Positions 1 through 8,699 of a DNA stretch of 64,000 bases are shown here, piece by piece. The notes beneath the pieces were generated by a model that was not told the origin of the DNA, searched no databases, and worked only from the letters and a program-made list of their open reading frames with translations. The stretch lies in contig JBCBSU010000001.1 of NCBI GenBank assembly GCA_039818985.1, positions 1,142,367 through 1,206,366 of the forward strand, read 5' to 3'. The position numbers and the translations under genes are program-made. The stretch's first letter is position 1, and the number at the start of each line of letters is the position of its first letter. Origin of the DNA: Pseudomonadota bacterium (GTDB taxonomy: Bacteria; Pseudomonadota; Alphaproteobacteria; Sphingomonadales; Sphingomonadaceae).

Positions 1-66
1 AACCTGCACTAATTCACTTTTCTTCAACCCAATTTTCAACACGATATTTTTCCAAGGAGTAGTATA

Positions 67-294
67 ATGGACGCAGAAGCAGCAAAGCTGGTTGGTGCCG
101 GTCTGGCAGCCATTGGTGCAGGCATGGCCGCCATCGGTGTGGGTAATGTCTTCGGATCATTCCTCGAGAGCGCACTGCGCAATCCTGCCGCGGCAGATGG
201 CCAGCAGGGCCGCCTGTTCATCGGCTTCGCCGCTGCCGAGCTTCTCGGCCTGCTGGCATTCGTTGTTGCGATGATCCTGATCTTCGTCGCCTGA
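67..294 (+). CDS. atpE: F0F1 ATP synthase subunit c
   Basis: This is the 75-residue proteolipid that forms the rotating c-ring of the inner-membrane ATP synthase. Two hydrophobic helices (about residues 8-32 and 50-74) flank a polar loop containing RNP at 38-40, the position that contacts F1. The ion-binding carboxylate is Glu58 in the second helix (AAELLG). Length is normal for the family. The start is fixed by a strong Shine-Dalgarno AAGGAG at 54-59. Subunits b' and b follow, so upstream of the window one expects atpI and atpB. A perfect hairpin lies just after the gene. Confidence 0.97.
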   Translation: MDAEAAKLVGAGLAAIGAGMAAIGVGNVFGSFLESALRNPAAADGQQGRLFIGFAAAELLGLLAFVVAMILIFVA

Positions 295-309
295 CAACAT
301 CACAATATT

Positions 310-332
310 CCCCGGCGATATATTCGCCGGGG
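310..332. promoter_or_regulatory. Intercistronic hairpin between atpE and the b' gene
   Basis: Perfect 8-bp inverted repeat CCCCGGCG (310-317) / CGCCGGGG (325-332) with a 7-nt AT loop. No T-tract follows, so it does not look like a simple intrinsic terminator. Because subunit c is needed in about 10-fold excess over b/b', a 3'-stabilising stem or partial attenuator is an attractive role, but that is inference. Confidence 0.5.
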
Positions 333-365
333 CATTTCCTGCTTTCCGCCTGATGGATCGGTACG

Positions 366-860
366 ATGCCCCAGATTGACCAGTTAATGACAACCTATGG
401 TTCCCAGCTCTTCTGGCTGGTGATCTGCTTCGGCCTTGTCTATCTGGTGATCGGTCGTTCAATGCTGCCGAAAATCCAGAGCACCGTCGAGATGCGCGAG
501 AAGCGCATTTCTGACGATGTCGAGGCGGCGCGTCTGGCGCACAAACAGGCGGACGACCTGGAAGAAGAATATAAGGCGAAACAGGCCGAAGCGCGCGAAG
601 CGGCACAGGCAGTGATCGCCGAAGCCAAGGCCAAGGCCGCTAAAAACGCCGAAAAGCGGCTTGGTGATGCTGATAAACGCGTTGCCGAGAAGTTGGCGGC
701 GGCCGAAAAGGACATTGAAGAACAGCGTGTCGCCGCTATGGCCGAGCTGCAGGATGTCGCTGCCGAAGCCACTCAGTCGATCTTTGCCAAGCTGACCGGT
801 TCCAAGGTCACCAAGGCAGAGGCGCGCAGCGCGGTGAAGGGAGCGATGACCGATGTTTGA
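366..860 (+). CDS. atpF': F0F1 ATP synthase subunit b' (second b-type stalk subunit)
   Basis: This 164-residue peripheral-stalk protein has one N-terminal transmembrane helix (about residues 13-33) followed by a long charged coiled coil rich in Ala, Glu and Lys (about 40-140). It pairs with the b subunit encoded next to hold the F1 catalytic head against rotation. The presence of separate b and b' genes is typical of photosynthetic bacteria and alphaproteobacteria. Its stop overlaps the start of the b gene by 8 nt, which implies translational coupling. Assignment as b' rather than b rests on gene order (c, b', b). Confidence 0.93.
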   Translation: MPQIDQLMTTYGSQLFWLVICFGLVYLVIGRSMLPKIQSTVEMREKRISDDVEAARLAHKQADDLEEEYKAKQAEAREAAQAVIAEAKAKAAKNAEKRLGDADKRVAEKLAAAEKDIEEQRVAAMAELQDVAAEATQSIFAKLTGSKVTKAEARSAVKGAMTDV

Positions 861-1404
861 TCTGCTGTTGATCGCCGCCGAGGGCGCCAGTGGCGAGGAA
901 TATGTCGAGCTTTCCGTGTTCGGCATTACCGCAACCGCATGGGTTTCGATTGCCATGGCGATTTTGATCGGCCTGATCCTTTGGAAAAAGGTTCCCTCGG
1001 TCATCGCGGCATCGCTCGACAGGCAAATCGATGACATCAAGCGCCACCTCAACGAAGCCAAGGCGCTGCGCGAGGAAGCCGAGAGCATGCGCGCCGAATA
1101 TGAGTCGAAAATCGCATCGGCTGTGACCGAGGCCGAAGATATGAAATATCGTGCCGAGCAGGAAGCCGAGGCGATTATTGCCGAAGCCAAGGAAAATGCC
1201 ACGGCACTGATCGCGCGGCGCAAAAAGGTTGCGGAACAGAAAATTGCCTCCGCCGAGCGCGCCGCCATTGCCGAAATCCGTGACAAAGTCGCCAGCGTCT
1301 CAGCCGAAGCATCGCAGGCGCTGGTGCAGAAAAAGCATGATGCCGAGGCTGACACAGCACTGGTCGACTCGACCATTGCGACTCTGGGCAAAGCTATCCA
1401 CTGA
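853..1404 (+). CDS. atpF: F0F1 ATP synthase subunit b
   Basis: This 183-residue stalk subunit has a short periplasmic N-terminus, one membrane helix (about residues 25-45) ending in WKKVP, and a long heptad-like helix of alternating Ala/Glu/Lys residues. It dimerises with b' to form the stator of ATP synthase. It is the last F0 gene of this operon here; the F1 genes are not downstream, which agrees with the split F0/F1 operons usual in alphaproteobacteria. The ATG lies inside the end of the preceding gene. Confidence 0.95.
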   Translation: MFDLLLIAAEGASGEEYVELSVFGITATAWVSIAMAILIGLILWKKVPSVIAASLDRQIDDIKRHLNEAKALREEAESMRAEYESKIASAVTEAEDMKYRAEQEAEAIIAEAKENATALIARRKKVAEQKIASAERAAIAEIRDKVASVSAEASQALVQKKHDAEADTALVDSTIATLGKAIH

Positions 1405-1448
1405 GTTCGCCCCCGAAGCAGACTGACCGCTTTGAATATGACGCAAAA

Positions 1449-1467
1449 ATGCCCATAAGATGGGCAT
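1449..1467. promoter_or_regulatory. Inverted repeat sequestering the uvrC start codon
   Basis: Perfect 8-bp inverted repeat ATGCCCAT (1449-1456) / ATGGGCAT (1460-1467) with a 3-nt AAG loop. The right arm contains both candidate uvrC start codons (1460 and 1466). In mRNA it would form a tight hairpin over the initiation site. Whether it acts in regulation is unknown. Confidence 0.4.
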
Positions 1468-3412
1468 GAGCAGCAGTGGCGATACTCCGATAGAAAACAG
1501 CGTTCCGGATGCGCCCGACCGCTTCCGCGAGGAAAAGGCGACCTATGCCGTGCGTGGGGCCGAAGCGCCCGATCTGGATCGCGGTGTCGAGGCGATCCGC
1601 GCGACGCTCAAAACACTGAAGGCGGAACCCGGCGTTTATCGCATGCTCGATGCGCGCGGCGATGTGCTCTATGTCGGTAAGGCCAGGGCGCTGCGTAATA
1701 GGGTGACCAACTATACCCAGGTAACGCGTCTGCCGCGTCGATTACAGCGCATGGTAGCGCAGACGCGCAGCATGACCATTGTCACCACCAATAGTGAGGC
1801 TGAGGCGCTGTTGATGGAGGCGCAATTCATCAAGCGCTATCGTCCGCCCTATAATGTCCTGCTGCGCGACGATAAGAGCTTTCCCTATATCCTGTTGCGC
1901 GAGGACCATGATTTTCCGCGCATGTATAAATATCGCGGTGCGCGGAAATATAAGGGCGAGTATTTCGGTCCCTTTGCCAGCGCCGGATCAGTGACCGCGA
2001 CGCTCAATGCGTTGCAAAAAATGTTTCTGCTGCGCTCGTGCAGCGACAGCTTTTACGCCAATCGCTCGCGGCCTTGTTTGCTCTATCAGATCAAGCGCTG
2101 CTCGGCGCCTTGTGTCGATCGCATCAGCAAGGAGGATTATGCCGGGCTGGTCGATGATGCGCGCAATTTCCTGCATGGCAAATCGACCGATGTGCAGCAG
2201 CGACTTGCGGCATCGATGGAAGAAGCCGCCGAGCAGCTCGATTTCGAGACCGCCGCACGCTATCGTGACCGGCTTAAGGCGCTGACCTTTATCCAGGGCA
2301 GCCAGGCTGTGCAGGCCAAGGGTGTCGCCGATGCCGATGTCTTCGCCATGGCGAAGCAGGGCGGCACCGTCTGTATCCAGGCGTTTTTTATCCGCGCGGG
2401 TCAGAATTGGGGCCATCGCAGCTTCTTCCCGGCGCATGTCTCGGGTGTCGAACCGGAGGAGATACTGGCCAGCTTTCTGGCGCAATTCTATCAGGAAGTG
2501 CCGCCGCCCAAGCTGGTGCTGCTCGACCGCGAACCACAAGAGGCGGAATTGCTGGCCGAGGCGCTGCAAGTGCGGATGAACACCAAGCTGGATATGGCGG
2601 TGCCGCAGCGTGGCGAGCGCCGCAAACTGGTGCAACAGGCCGAGCGCAACGCCAAGGAAGCACTGCTCCGCCGCGTCGCTGAGTCGAGCAGTCAGGCGAA
2701 AAATCTCGATGCGCTCGGCGAATTTGCCGGGCTGGACAGTCGGCCCGAGCGGATCGAGGTCTATGACAATAGCCATATTCAGGGCAGCCATGCGCTCGGC
2801 GCGATGATTGTTGCCGGCCCCGAAGGCTTCCGCAAAAACGCCTATCGCAAATTCAATATCAAGGATGAGGAAACCGTTCCCGGCGATGATTTCGCGATGA
2901 TGCGCGAAATGATCCGGCGTCGCTTCGCGCGGGCGCAGCAGGAAGACCCCGACCGGACATCGGGTGACTGGCCCGATTTGTTGCTGATTGATGGCGGCAA
3001 AGGGCAGGTGTCTTCGGTACAGGAGGTGCTGGAAGAGCTGGGCATTGATGATGTGCCGTTTTTCGGCGTCGCCAAGGGACCGGATCGCAATGCCGGGCGT
3101 GAGGTGTTTTACTTCGCGGATGGTAGCGACAAGACGCTGCCTATGAACGATCCGCTGATGTTCTTCATCCAGCGTCTGCGCGACGAATCGCACCGCTTCG
3201 CCATTGGTGCGCACCGCAAGAAACGCGCCGCGGCCATCGGTGTCAGCCCGCTCGATGAAGTGCCGGGTATCGGCCCGGTGCGCAAAAAAGCGCTGCTGAT
3301 GCATTTCGGCACCGCCAAAGCCGTGCGCAACGCCTCCCGCGAAGACCTCGCCCGCGCGCCCGGTGTCTCGCAAGCCATGGCCGATGCGGTCTATGATTAT
3401 TTCCATGGCTAA
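1460..3412 (+). CDS. uvrC: UvrABC excinuclease subunit C
   Basis: This 650-residue protein is the dual-incision nuclease of nucleotide excision repair. Its domain order is complete. A GIY-YIG nuclease (GVY 58-60, YVG 71-73) makes the 3' cut. A UVR motif around 248-275 contacts UvrB. An RNase-H-like domain (YDNSHIQG region, about 430 onward) makes the 5' cut. A C-terminal helix-hairpin-helix pair (VPGIGPVRKKAL and APGVSQAMAD) completes it. The N-terminus carries an extra stretch of about 45 residues before the nuclease core. ATG at 1460 or 1466 could be used, and neither has a strong ribosome site. recO follows 6 nt after the stop. Confidence 0.96.
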   Translation: MGMSSSGDTPIENSVPDAPDRFREEKATYAVRGAEAPDLDRGVEAIRATLKTLKAEPGVYRMLDARGDVLYVGKARALRNRVTNYTQVTRLPRRLQRMVAQTRSMTIVTTNSEAEALLMEAQFIKRYRPPYNVLLRDDKSFPYILLREDHDFPRMYKYRGARKYKGEYFGPFASAGSVTATLNALQKMFLLRSCSDSFYANRSRPCLLYQIKRCSAPCVDRISKEDYAGLVDDARNFLHGKSTDVQQRLAASMEEAAEQLDFETAARYRDRLKALTFIQGSQAVQAKGVADADVFAMAKQGGTVCIQAFFIRAGQNWGHRSFFPAHVSGVEPEEILASFLAQFYQEVPPPKLVLLDREPQEAELLAEALQVRMNTKLDMAVPQRGERRKLVQQAERNAKEALLRRVAESSSQAKNLDALGEFAGLDSRPERIEVYDNSHIQGSHALGAMIVAGPEGFRKNAYRKFNIKDEETVPGDDFAMMREMIRRRFARAQQEDPDRTSGDWPDLLLIDGGKGQVSSVQEVLEELGIDDVPFFGVAKGPDRNAGREVFYFADGSDKTLPMNDPLMFFIQRLRDESHRFAIGAHRKKRAAAIGVSPLDEVPGIGPVRKKALLMHFGTAKAVRNASREDLARAPGVSQAMADAVYDYFHG

Positions 3413-3418
3413 GCCGCG

Positions 3419-4156
3419 ATGGCGATCCTGAACTTTGATCGGGCGATATTGTGCACCGTTCGCCGCCATGGTGAACATGGCGCAGTGGTGCGCGTGCTTA
3501 CGCCCGATAATGGCCTGCTCGCGGGCTATGTGCAGGGCGCAAAATCGCGCGAGCGGCGGCCTTTGTTGCAACCGGGGAATGTGATTTCAGGGCAGATAAG
3601 GGGCAGGGTGGCGAGCCAGCTTCCGGCGATGACGCTCGAACTGGCGCACTCGCGCGCACCGCATTATGCCGAGCCGCTGAGCGCTGCCGGGATTGACTGG
3701 GCCTGTCTTGCTGTCGGCACCCTGCTGCCCGAGGGTCAGGCCTATCCGGCCATTTACAATGGCTTTGACGCGTTGCTGACGGCGATTACCGCCGCACCCT
3801 CGGCGCGGGGCTGGGCCGAGGCGCTGGTCCGTTTCGAACTTCTGCTGCTCTCAGAACTGGGCTTCGGCCTCGATCTGCAGCGCTGTGCCGTGACCGGCAG
3901 CGGCCAAAATCTCACCCATGTCAGTCCACGCACCGGGCGTGCGGTCAGTGGCGAGGCGGCAGAGCAATATCGCAAGCAGTTGCTGCCGCTGCCCCCCTTT
4001 CTGATCGGTAATGCACCGGCAGATGCCCAAAGCCTGCGCGATGGTCTGAGGCTGACCGGGCATTTTCTTGATCGCTATTTCTTTGCCGGCGCACGGAAAA
4101 ACCCTATGCAAAGCCGCGAACGTCTGGTGGAACGGTTGCACGCGGCGTTGGCCTAG
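3419..4156 (+). CDS. recO: DNA repair protein RecO
   Basis: This 245-residue recombination mediator helps RecR load RecA onto SSB-coated single strands in the RecFOR pathway. The N-terminal OB-fold (about residues 1-80) is evident from the strand pattern around [16 protein letters not shown] and GYVQGAKSR. The helical C-terminal half carries CAVTG...[10 protein letters not shown], the alphaproteobacterial form of the normally zinc-binding region with only one Cys retained. It is probably co-transcribed with uvrC, giving a two-gene repair unit. Confidence 0.93.
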   Translation: MAILNFDRAILCTVRRHGEHGAVVRVLTPDNGLLAGYVQGAKSRERRPLLQPGNVISGQIRGRVASQLPAMTLELAHSRAPHYAEPLSAAGIDWACLAVGTLLPEGQAYPAIYNGFDALLTAITAAPSARGWAEALVRFELLLLSELGFGLDLQRCAVTGSGQNLTHVSPRTGRAVSGEAAEQYRKQLLPLPPFLIGNAPADAQSLRDGLRLTGHFLDRYFFAGARKNPMQSRERLVERLHAALA

Positions 4157-4173
4157 GAACGACAGGACGGAAT

Positions 4174-5223
4174 ATGCATATTGCGGTGCTCGCCGGAGAC
4201 GGCATTGGGCAGGAAATCATGGTCGAGGCGGTGCGCGTGCTCGAGGCACTCGATCTGCCTGACCTGCAGCTGGACCATGCCGATGTCGGTGGTATCGCCT
4301 ATCGCAACCATGGCCATCCGCTGCCGCCCGAAACGCTCGATCTGGCCAAGGCATCCGATGCGGTGCTGTTTGGTGCCGTGGGTGATCCCGAACTGGATGG
4401 TCTGCGCCGCGAGATGCGGGTGGAGAGCGCTGTGCTGGGCCTGCGCAAAGAATTGCAGCTTTTTGCCAATTTGCGTCCTGCCAAGGCTTTTGCCGGACTG
4501 GAGAATCTTTCGGGTCTGAAACCCGAGATCGCCAGCGCCATTGATCTACTGATCGTGCGCGAACTGACCGGCGATGTCTATTTCGGCGAAAAGGGCCAGC
4601 GCCAGAGCGATCAGGGCCTGCGCCAGGGTTATGACCTGATGGCCTATGATGAGAGCGAGATTGCCCGCATCGCCCATCTCGCCTTCAAAGCGGCGCAGGG
4701 ACGCAAGGGCAGGCTGTGCTCGGTCGACAAGGCTAATGTGCTACAAACCTCAGTGCTGTGGCGTGCCGTGGTCGAGGAAGTCGCTGCCGACTATCCCGAT
4801 GTCGAACTCAGCCATATGTATGTCGACAATGCCGCAATGCAGTTGGTGCGCAACCCGGGCCAGTTTGATGTCATCGTCACCGGCAATCTCTTCGGCGATA
4901 TCCTCTCCGACCAGGCGAGCATGTGCGTCGGCTCCATCGGCCTGCTCGCCTCGGCTTCGCTGGGCGAGGGCAGTCAGGGACTGTACGAACCAATCCATGG
5001 CAGCGCGCCCGACATATCCGGGCAGGGCATCGCCAATCCGATGGCAATGATCCTGTCAGCGGCGATGATGCTGCGCCACAGCTTTGGCGATGAAACCAAT
5101 GCCCAGCGAATCGAGCAGGCGGTAGCAATGGGGCTGGCCAATGGCATATTGGGCCATGATCTCGGCGGTACCGCATCAACGCGCGATATCGGTGATGCGG
5201 TGCTTGCCAATTTGATTGCTTAG
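4174..5223 (+). CDS. leuB: 3-isopropylmalate dehydrogenase
   Basis: This 349-residue enzyme catalyses the NAD-dependent oxidative decarboxylation of 3-isopropylmalate in leucine biosynthesis. Family signatures are complete: the substrate arginines near 91, 101 and 129, the YFGEKG loop (136-141), the catalytic Lys186 in VDKANVL, and the metal aspartates Asp218 (YVDNA), Asp242 and Asp246 (GDILSD). The NAD-binding segment [12 protein letters not shown] is at about 272-283. Start ATG 4174 gives the canonical beta-strand [10 protein letters not shown] at the N-terminus. leuA, leuC and leuD are not in the window. Confidence 0.95.
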   Translation: MHIAVLAGDGIGQEIMVEAVRVLEALDLPDLQLDHADVGGIAYRNHGHPLPPETLDLAKASDAVLFGAVGDPELDGLRREMRVESAVLGLRKELQLFANLRPAKAFAGLENLSGLKPEIASAIDLLIVRELTGDVYFGEKGQRQSDQGLRQGYDLMAYDESEIARIAHLAFKAAQGRKGRLCSVDKANVLQTSVLWRAVVEEVAADYPDVELSHMYVDNAAMQLVRNPGQFDVIVTGNLFGDILSDQASMCVGSIGLLASASLGEGSQGLYEPIHGSAPDISGQGIANPMAMILSAAMMLRHSFGDETNAQRIEQAVAMGLANGILGHDLGGTASTRDIGDAVLANLIA

Positions 5224-5237
5224 AAAGAAAACGGACC

Positions 5238-6209
5238 ATGATTTTTACGGAAAGCGCTTTGCGTGAGGCTGCAGCGCGGGTTCATAGGGATATGATGCCG
5301 ACGCCTCAAATCCGCTGGCCGATGCTGGAACAGCGTCTGGGGTGCGAGATCTGGGTCAAGCACGAAAATCACGCGCCGACAGGCGCATTCAAGGTACGCG
5401 GCGGCATCACCTTTATCGACTGGCTTCGGCATGAGCATCCCGAAGTGCGCGGCATCGTCACCGCGACACGCGGCAATCACGGTCAGAGTCAGGCGCGTGC
5501 CGCCAGTGCTGCCGGACTGAAAGCGGTCATCGTTGTTCCCACAGGTAACAGCGCGGAAAAAAATGCCGCGATGCGTGCCTTTGGTGCCGAAGTGATCATA
5601 TATGGCGATGATTTCGAAGCGGCCCGCACCGAAGCATTACGGCTGGCGGAGGAGCGCAACCTCTTCATGGTGCCAAGCTTTCATGTCGAGCTGGTGCGCG
5701 GTGTCGCAAGCTATGCGCTGGAACTGTTCGACGCCGCTGGAGAGCTGGATAGTGTCTATGTCCCGGTTGGCTGTGGTTCGGGAATTTGCGGCGTGATAGC
5801 CGTGCGCGATGCCCTGGGGCTCTCCACAGAGGTGGTCGCTATTGCCTCGACCGGTGCTGATGCCATGAAGCGCAGCTTCGATAGTGGCGAAATGTTGCCC
5901 GGTGAGCGTGCACAGACTTTTGCTGACGGTGTTGCGGTGCGTGTCCCCGTAGCGGAGGCCTTTGCAATTTACGGCAAGGGGGCTGCCAGATTCGTCGCGG
6001 TGGATGATGACGCAGTGGCAGAGGCAATACGTACCTATTGGCATGACACGCATAATCTGGCTGAAGGCGCGGGGGCCTTGCCATTGGCGGCGCTGATGGC
6101 CGAAAAAGAGATGCAGGCAGGCAAACGGGTTGGCGTGATATTGTGTGGTGGCAATATAGACACTGACAAGGCTGCCATGGTGCTTGCCGGTCAGACACCA
6201 CCAGCCTGA
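5238..6209 (+). CDS. Threonine/serine dehydratase-like PLP enzyme
   Basis: This 323-residue fold-type II PLP enzyme has the expected Schiff-base Lys52 in TGAFKVRGG, the ATRGNHGQS substrate loop at about 75-83 and a phosphate-binding glycine loop GCGSGICG near 178. The C-terminus ends with LCGGNID. There is no C-terminal ACT regulatory domain, so it resembles short catabolic (TdcB-like) dehydratases more than biosynthetic IlvA. It is likely to deaminate L-threonine or L-serine to the 2-oxoacid; serine racemase or hydroxyaspartate dehydratase activity is possible. It lies between leuB and metZ with short gaps, an amino-acid context. Confidence 0.85.
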   Translation: MIFTESALREAAARVHRDMMPTPQIRWPMLEQRLGCEIWVKHENHAPTGAFKVRGGITFIDWLRHEHPEVRGIVTATRGNHGQSQARAASAAGLKAVIVVPTGNSAEKNAAMRAFGAEVIIYGDDFEAARTEALRLAEERNLFMVPSFHVELVRGVASYALELFDAAGELDSVYVPVGCGSGICGVIAVRDALGLSTEVVAIASTGADAMKRSFDSGEMLPGERAQTFADGVAVRVPVAEAFAIYGKGAARFVAVDDDAVAEAIRTYWHDTHNLAEGAGALPLAALMAEKEMQAGKRVGVILCGGNIDTDKAAMVLAGQTPPA

Positions 6210-6228
6210 ATCTGGATAGGGAAAGCCG

Positions 6229-7437
6229 ATGAAACGCAACAGCGGACAAGATCCTGACATTACCAAGAACTGGCGTCCGGCGACGCGGGCGATCCGCGGC
6301 GGCACCGCACGCAGCGAATATGGCGAAACCTCCGAGGCGTTGTTCCTGACCTCTGGCTATGCCTATGATTGCGCAGAGGATGCGGCGGCACGCTTTGCCG
6401 GTGAACAGCAGGGCATGACCTATAGTCGGTTGCAAAACCCGACGGTGGAGATGCTTGAGCAGCGTATTGCACTTATGGAAGGCGCGGAAGCCGTGCGCTG
6501 TACCGCCAGCGGCATGGCGGCGATGACCGCCGCGTTGCTGTGCCAGTTGCAGGCGGGTGATCATGTTGTTGCAAGCAGGGCGTTGTTCGGTTCCTGCCGT
6601 TGGCTCATCGATACATTGCTGCCCAAATTCGGCATCGCGACGACGGTGATTGATGGGCGGGATGTGGCCCAATGGGAAGCCGCGATCCGCCCGGCAACCA
6701 GGGTGTTTTTCTTCGAAACGCCTGCAAATCCGACGATGGATGTTATCGATCTAGAGGCGGTCTGCGGCCTGGCGAGGCAGCATGGCATAACCACCGTTGT
6801 CGACAATGCCTTTGCCACCAATGTGCTGCAGCGGCCGATGGAATTTGGCGCAGATGTTGTTGCCTATAGCGCCACCAAAATGATGGACGGGCAAGGCCGG
6901 GTGCTCGCCGGGGCGATTTGCGGCAGTGCGGAGTTTGTCGACGAGACGCTGTTGCCGTTTTTGCGCAATACCGGGCCGACATTGAGTGCCTTCAACGCCT
7001 GGGTGGTGCTCAAGGGGCTGGAAACATTGTCACTGCGCATCCACAGGCAGAGTGAAAATGCCTTGAAAGCGGCACGGTTTCTCGAGGAGCGGGTAGCGCG
7101 CGTCAATTACCCTGCATTGCAAAGCCATCCGCAGCACAATCTGGCGATGCGCCAGATGGACGCCGTTGGACCGATCTTCTCACTCTATCTTGGCGGAGGT
7201 CGCGAGCGGGCGCATAAGGTGCTGAACGCGCTGAGTCTGATCGATATATCCAATAATATCGGTGACAGTCGATCACTGATGACGCATCCGGCCTCAACCA
7301 CCCATTCGGGCATGGCCGAGGCAGACCGTCTTGAAGTCGGTATCAGTGAGGACATGTTGCGGCTCAATGTCGGGCTGGAGGATATCGAGGATATTCTTGA
7401 AGATTTGGATCAGGCTCTTTCCAGAGCCGGACTTTGA
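6229..7437 (+). CDS. metZ: O-succinylhomoserine sulfhydrylase
   Basis: This 402-residue member of the Cys/Met-metabolism PLP family would convert an activated homoserine plus sulfide into homocysteine. Evidence: TYSRLQNPTVEMLE near 64-77, VDNAFATN near 191-198, the PLP lysine Lys217 in YSATKMMDGQGRV, and the C-terminal MTHPASTTH (about 350) and RLNVGLED motifs. The MetZ form is favoured over MetB or MetC by length and overall sequence style. Only 19 nt separate it from the upstream gene, so there is no room for a SAM riboswitch immediately upstream. Confidence 0.9.
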   Translation: MKRNSGQDPDITKNWRPATRAIRGGTARSEYGETSEALFLTSGYAYDCAEDAAARFAGEQQGMTYSRLQNPTVEMLEQRIALMEGAEAVRCTASGMAAMTAALLCQLQAGDHVVASRALFGSCRWLIDTLLPKFGIATTVIDGRDVAQWEAAIRPATRVFFFETPANPTMDVIDLEAVCGLARQHGITTVVDNAFATNVLQRPMEFGADVVAYSATKMMDGQGRVLAGAICGSAEFVDETLLPFLRNTGPTLSAFNAWVVLKGLETLSLRIHRQSENALKAARFLEERVARVNYPALQSHPQHNLAMRQMDAVGPIFSLYLGGGRERAHKVLNALSLIDISNNIGDSRSLMTHPASTTHSGMAEADRLEVGISEDMLRLNVGLEDIEDILEDLDQALSRAGL

Positions 7438-7473
7438 CGCCATATTGAGCCTATCGATTCTGACGGAAAGAGC

Positions 7474-7872
7474 ATGCTGAACCTGTTCGATCATGATGCC
7501 GAGACTGAAGGCGTGGTTATCCGCGTCGCCGTCAGCTTTTTGCCCGAACAGTCGCGCAGCGAAGCCTCGCGCTGGTTCTGGGCCTATCATATCCGTATCG
7601 AAAACCATTCCGATCAGGCGGTCAAGCTGCTGACGCGCCACTGGCTCATTACCGATGGCCGGGGTGGCCAACACCATGTCGATGGCGAAGGCGTGGTTGG
7701 TGAACAGCCCTATCTCAAGCCGGGTGATTCCCACGATTATGTCTCTGGCTGCCCGCTCAACACCCCGACCGGGCGGATGGAGGGCGTGTTCCGCATGATC
7801 CGTGATGACCAGACGATCATCAATGCGGAAATCCCGCGCTTTCCGCTGGTGGCTCCTGCGGTCGCGCGATGA
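7474..7872 (+). CDS. apaG: ApaG family protein
   Basis: This 132-residue protein has the single fibronectin-III-like beta-sandwich of ApaG: VRVAVSFLPEQS, WFWAYHIRIEN, LLTRHWLITDG and GVVGEQPYLKPG, then a TPTGRMEG..RM motif. ApaG has been tied to Co2+ resistance and Mg2+ efflux in enteric bacteria, and FBXO3-like versions bind protein partners; the biochemical role here is not established. The stop overlaps the start of the downstream LysR gene (ATGA), so the two are likely translated together. Confidence 0.92.
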   Translation: MLNLFDHDAETEGVVIRVAVSFLPEQSRSEASRWFWAYHIRIENHSDQAVKLLTRHWLITDGRGGQHHVDGEGVVGEQPYLKPGDSHDYVSGCPLNTPTGRMEGVFRMIRDDQTIINAEIPRFPLVAPAVAR

Positions 7873-8699
7873 AGCGGACGCATTTGCCGCTGAACGGCTT
7901 GCGCGTCTTCGATGCCGCAGCGCGCCATCTCAGCTTCACCCGTGCCGCTGATGAACTGGCGGTCACCCCGGCCGCTGTCGGCCAGCAGATTCGTGCGCTT
8001 GAGGATATGTTGGGCGTGGTGCTGTTCCGCCGTACCCCAAAGGGGCTGGAGCTGACCGATGAGGCTGAAGCGGGCCTCGATTCGTTGCGCGGCGGCTTTT
8101 TGCAGTTCGAGGAATCGGTGCGCGCAATGCAGGCGGGCCAATCGAGCTATCGTCTGACCATCTCGGTGCCGCGCGATTTTGCTGTAAAATGGCTGCAAGA
8201 GCGTCTGGTTGCCTTTGCTGAGGCTAATCCCGATATCCGCTATGCGCTGGTCTCCGAAGAACAGGGCGCTGATTTTACCGAGGCCAATCTCGATGTCGCC
8301 ATCCGGCTGTGCGACGGGCCGGGTGAGCATGAGGGCGTGCAGCTAGGCGATGCGCAGTTCGTCTGTGTCGCTGCTCCGGATTATGATGGCGATGCACAGA
8401 TCAGCTGGCCTGGGGCACAGCGCGACCAGAAGCGCGAAAATGCCGCCAAGGCCGAAGACGAGGGCAAGGATGTGCCGTTTCTCAAGGTTGCCGATGCCGG
8501 ACTGGCGCTCGAAATGGCGGCTGCTGGCCTCGGTTATGCCACTGTGCCGGTACTGTTGGCGGACAAGGATCTGGCGGCGGGCCGGATCGAGGTGTTTGCC
8601 AAGGCACGGCCATCGCGTCGTGCCTATTGGCTGATCGCGCCGCTGCCGCAATGGCGCCAGAAAAAAGTGCGGGCGCTGGTTGAGGCGCTGACTGCATAA
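7869..8699 (+). CDS. LysR-family transcriptional regulator (short form)
   Basis: The N-terminal winged helix-turn-helix (about residues 6-65: LNGLRVFDAAARHLSFTRAA, VTPAAVGQQIRALE, LFRRTPKGLELT) is typical of the GcvA-like subgroup. The C-terminal effector domain begins near residue 95 but is compact. At 276 residues the protein is shorter than the usual 295-310, with a charged low-complexity segment (about 180-200, DQKRENAAKAEDEGKD) where one lobe of the periplasmic-binding-like fold should be. It overlaps apaG upstream and a GNAT gene downstream (TAATG), so it sits inside an operon rather than divergent from a target. Confidence 0.85.
   Translation: MKRTHLPLNGLRVFDAAARHLSFTRAADELAVTPAAVGQQIRALEDMLGVVLFRRTPKGLELTDEAEAGLDSLRGGFLQFEESVRAMQAGQSSYRLTISVPRDFAVKWLQERLVAFAEANPDIRYALVSEEQGADFTEANLDVAIRLCDGPGEHEGVQLGDAQFVCVAAPDYDGDAQISWPGAQRDQKRENAAKAEDEGKDVPFLKVADAGLALEMAAAGLGYATVPVLLADKDLAAGRIEVFAKARPSRRAYWLIAPLPQWRQKKVRALVEALTA

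Noticed and set aside
459-1391. 310-codon minus-strand Ser/Ala-rich frame opposite the ATP synthase b genes
   Set aside because: Antisense of the Ala/Glu coiled-coil coding sequence.
1988-3571. 527-codon minus-strand frame opposite uvrC
   Set aside because: Antisense of a firmly identified gene, without recognisable domains.
6210-6228. SAM riboswitch upstream of metZ
   Set aside because: Only 19 nt separate metZ from the preceding gene, too short for a riboswitch.
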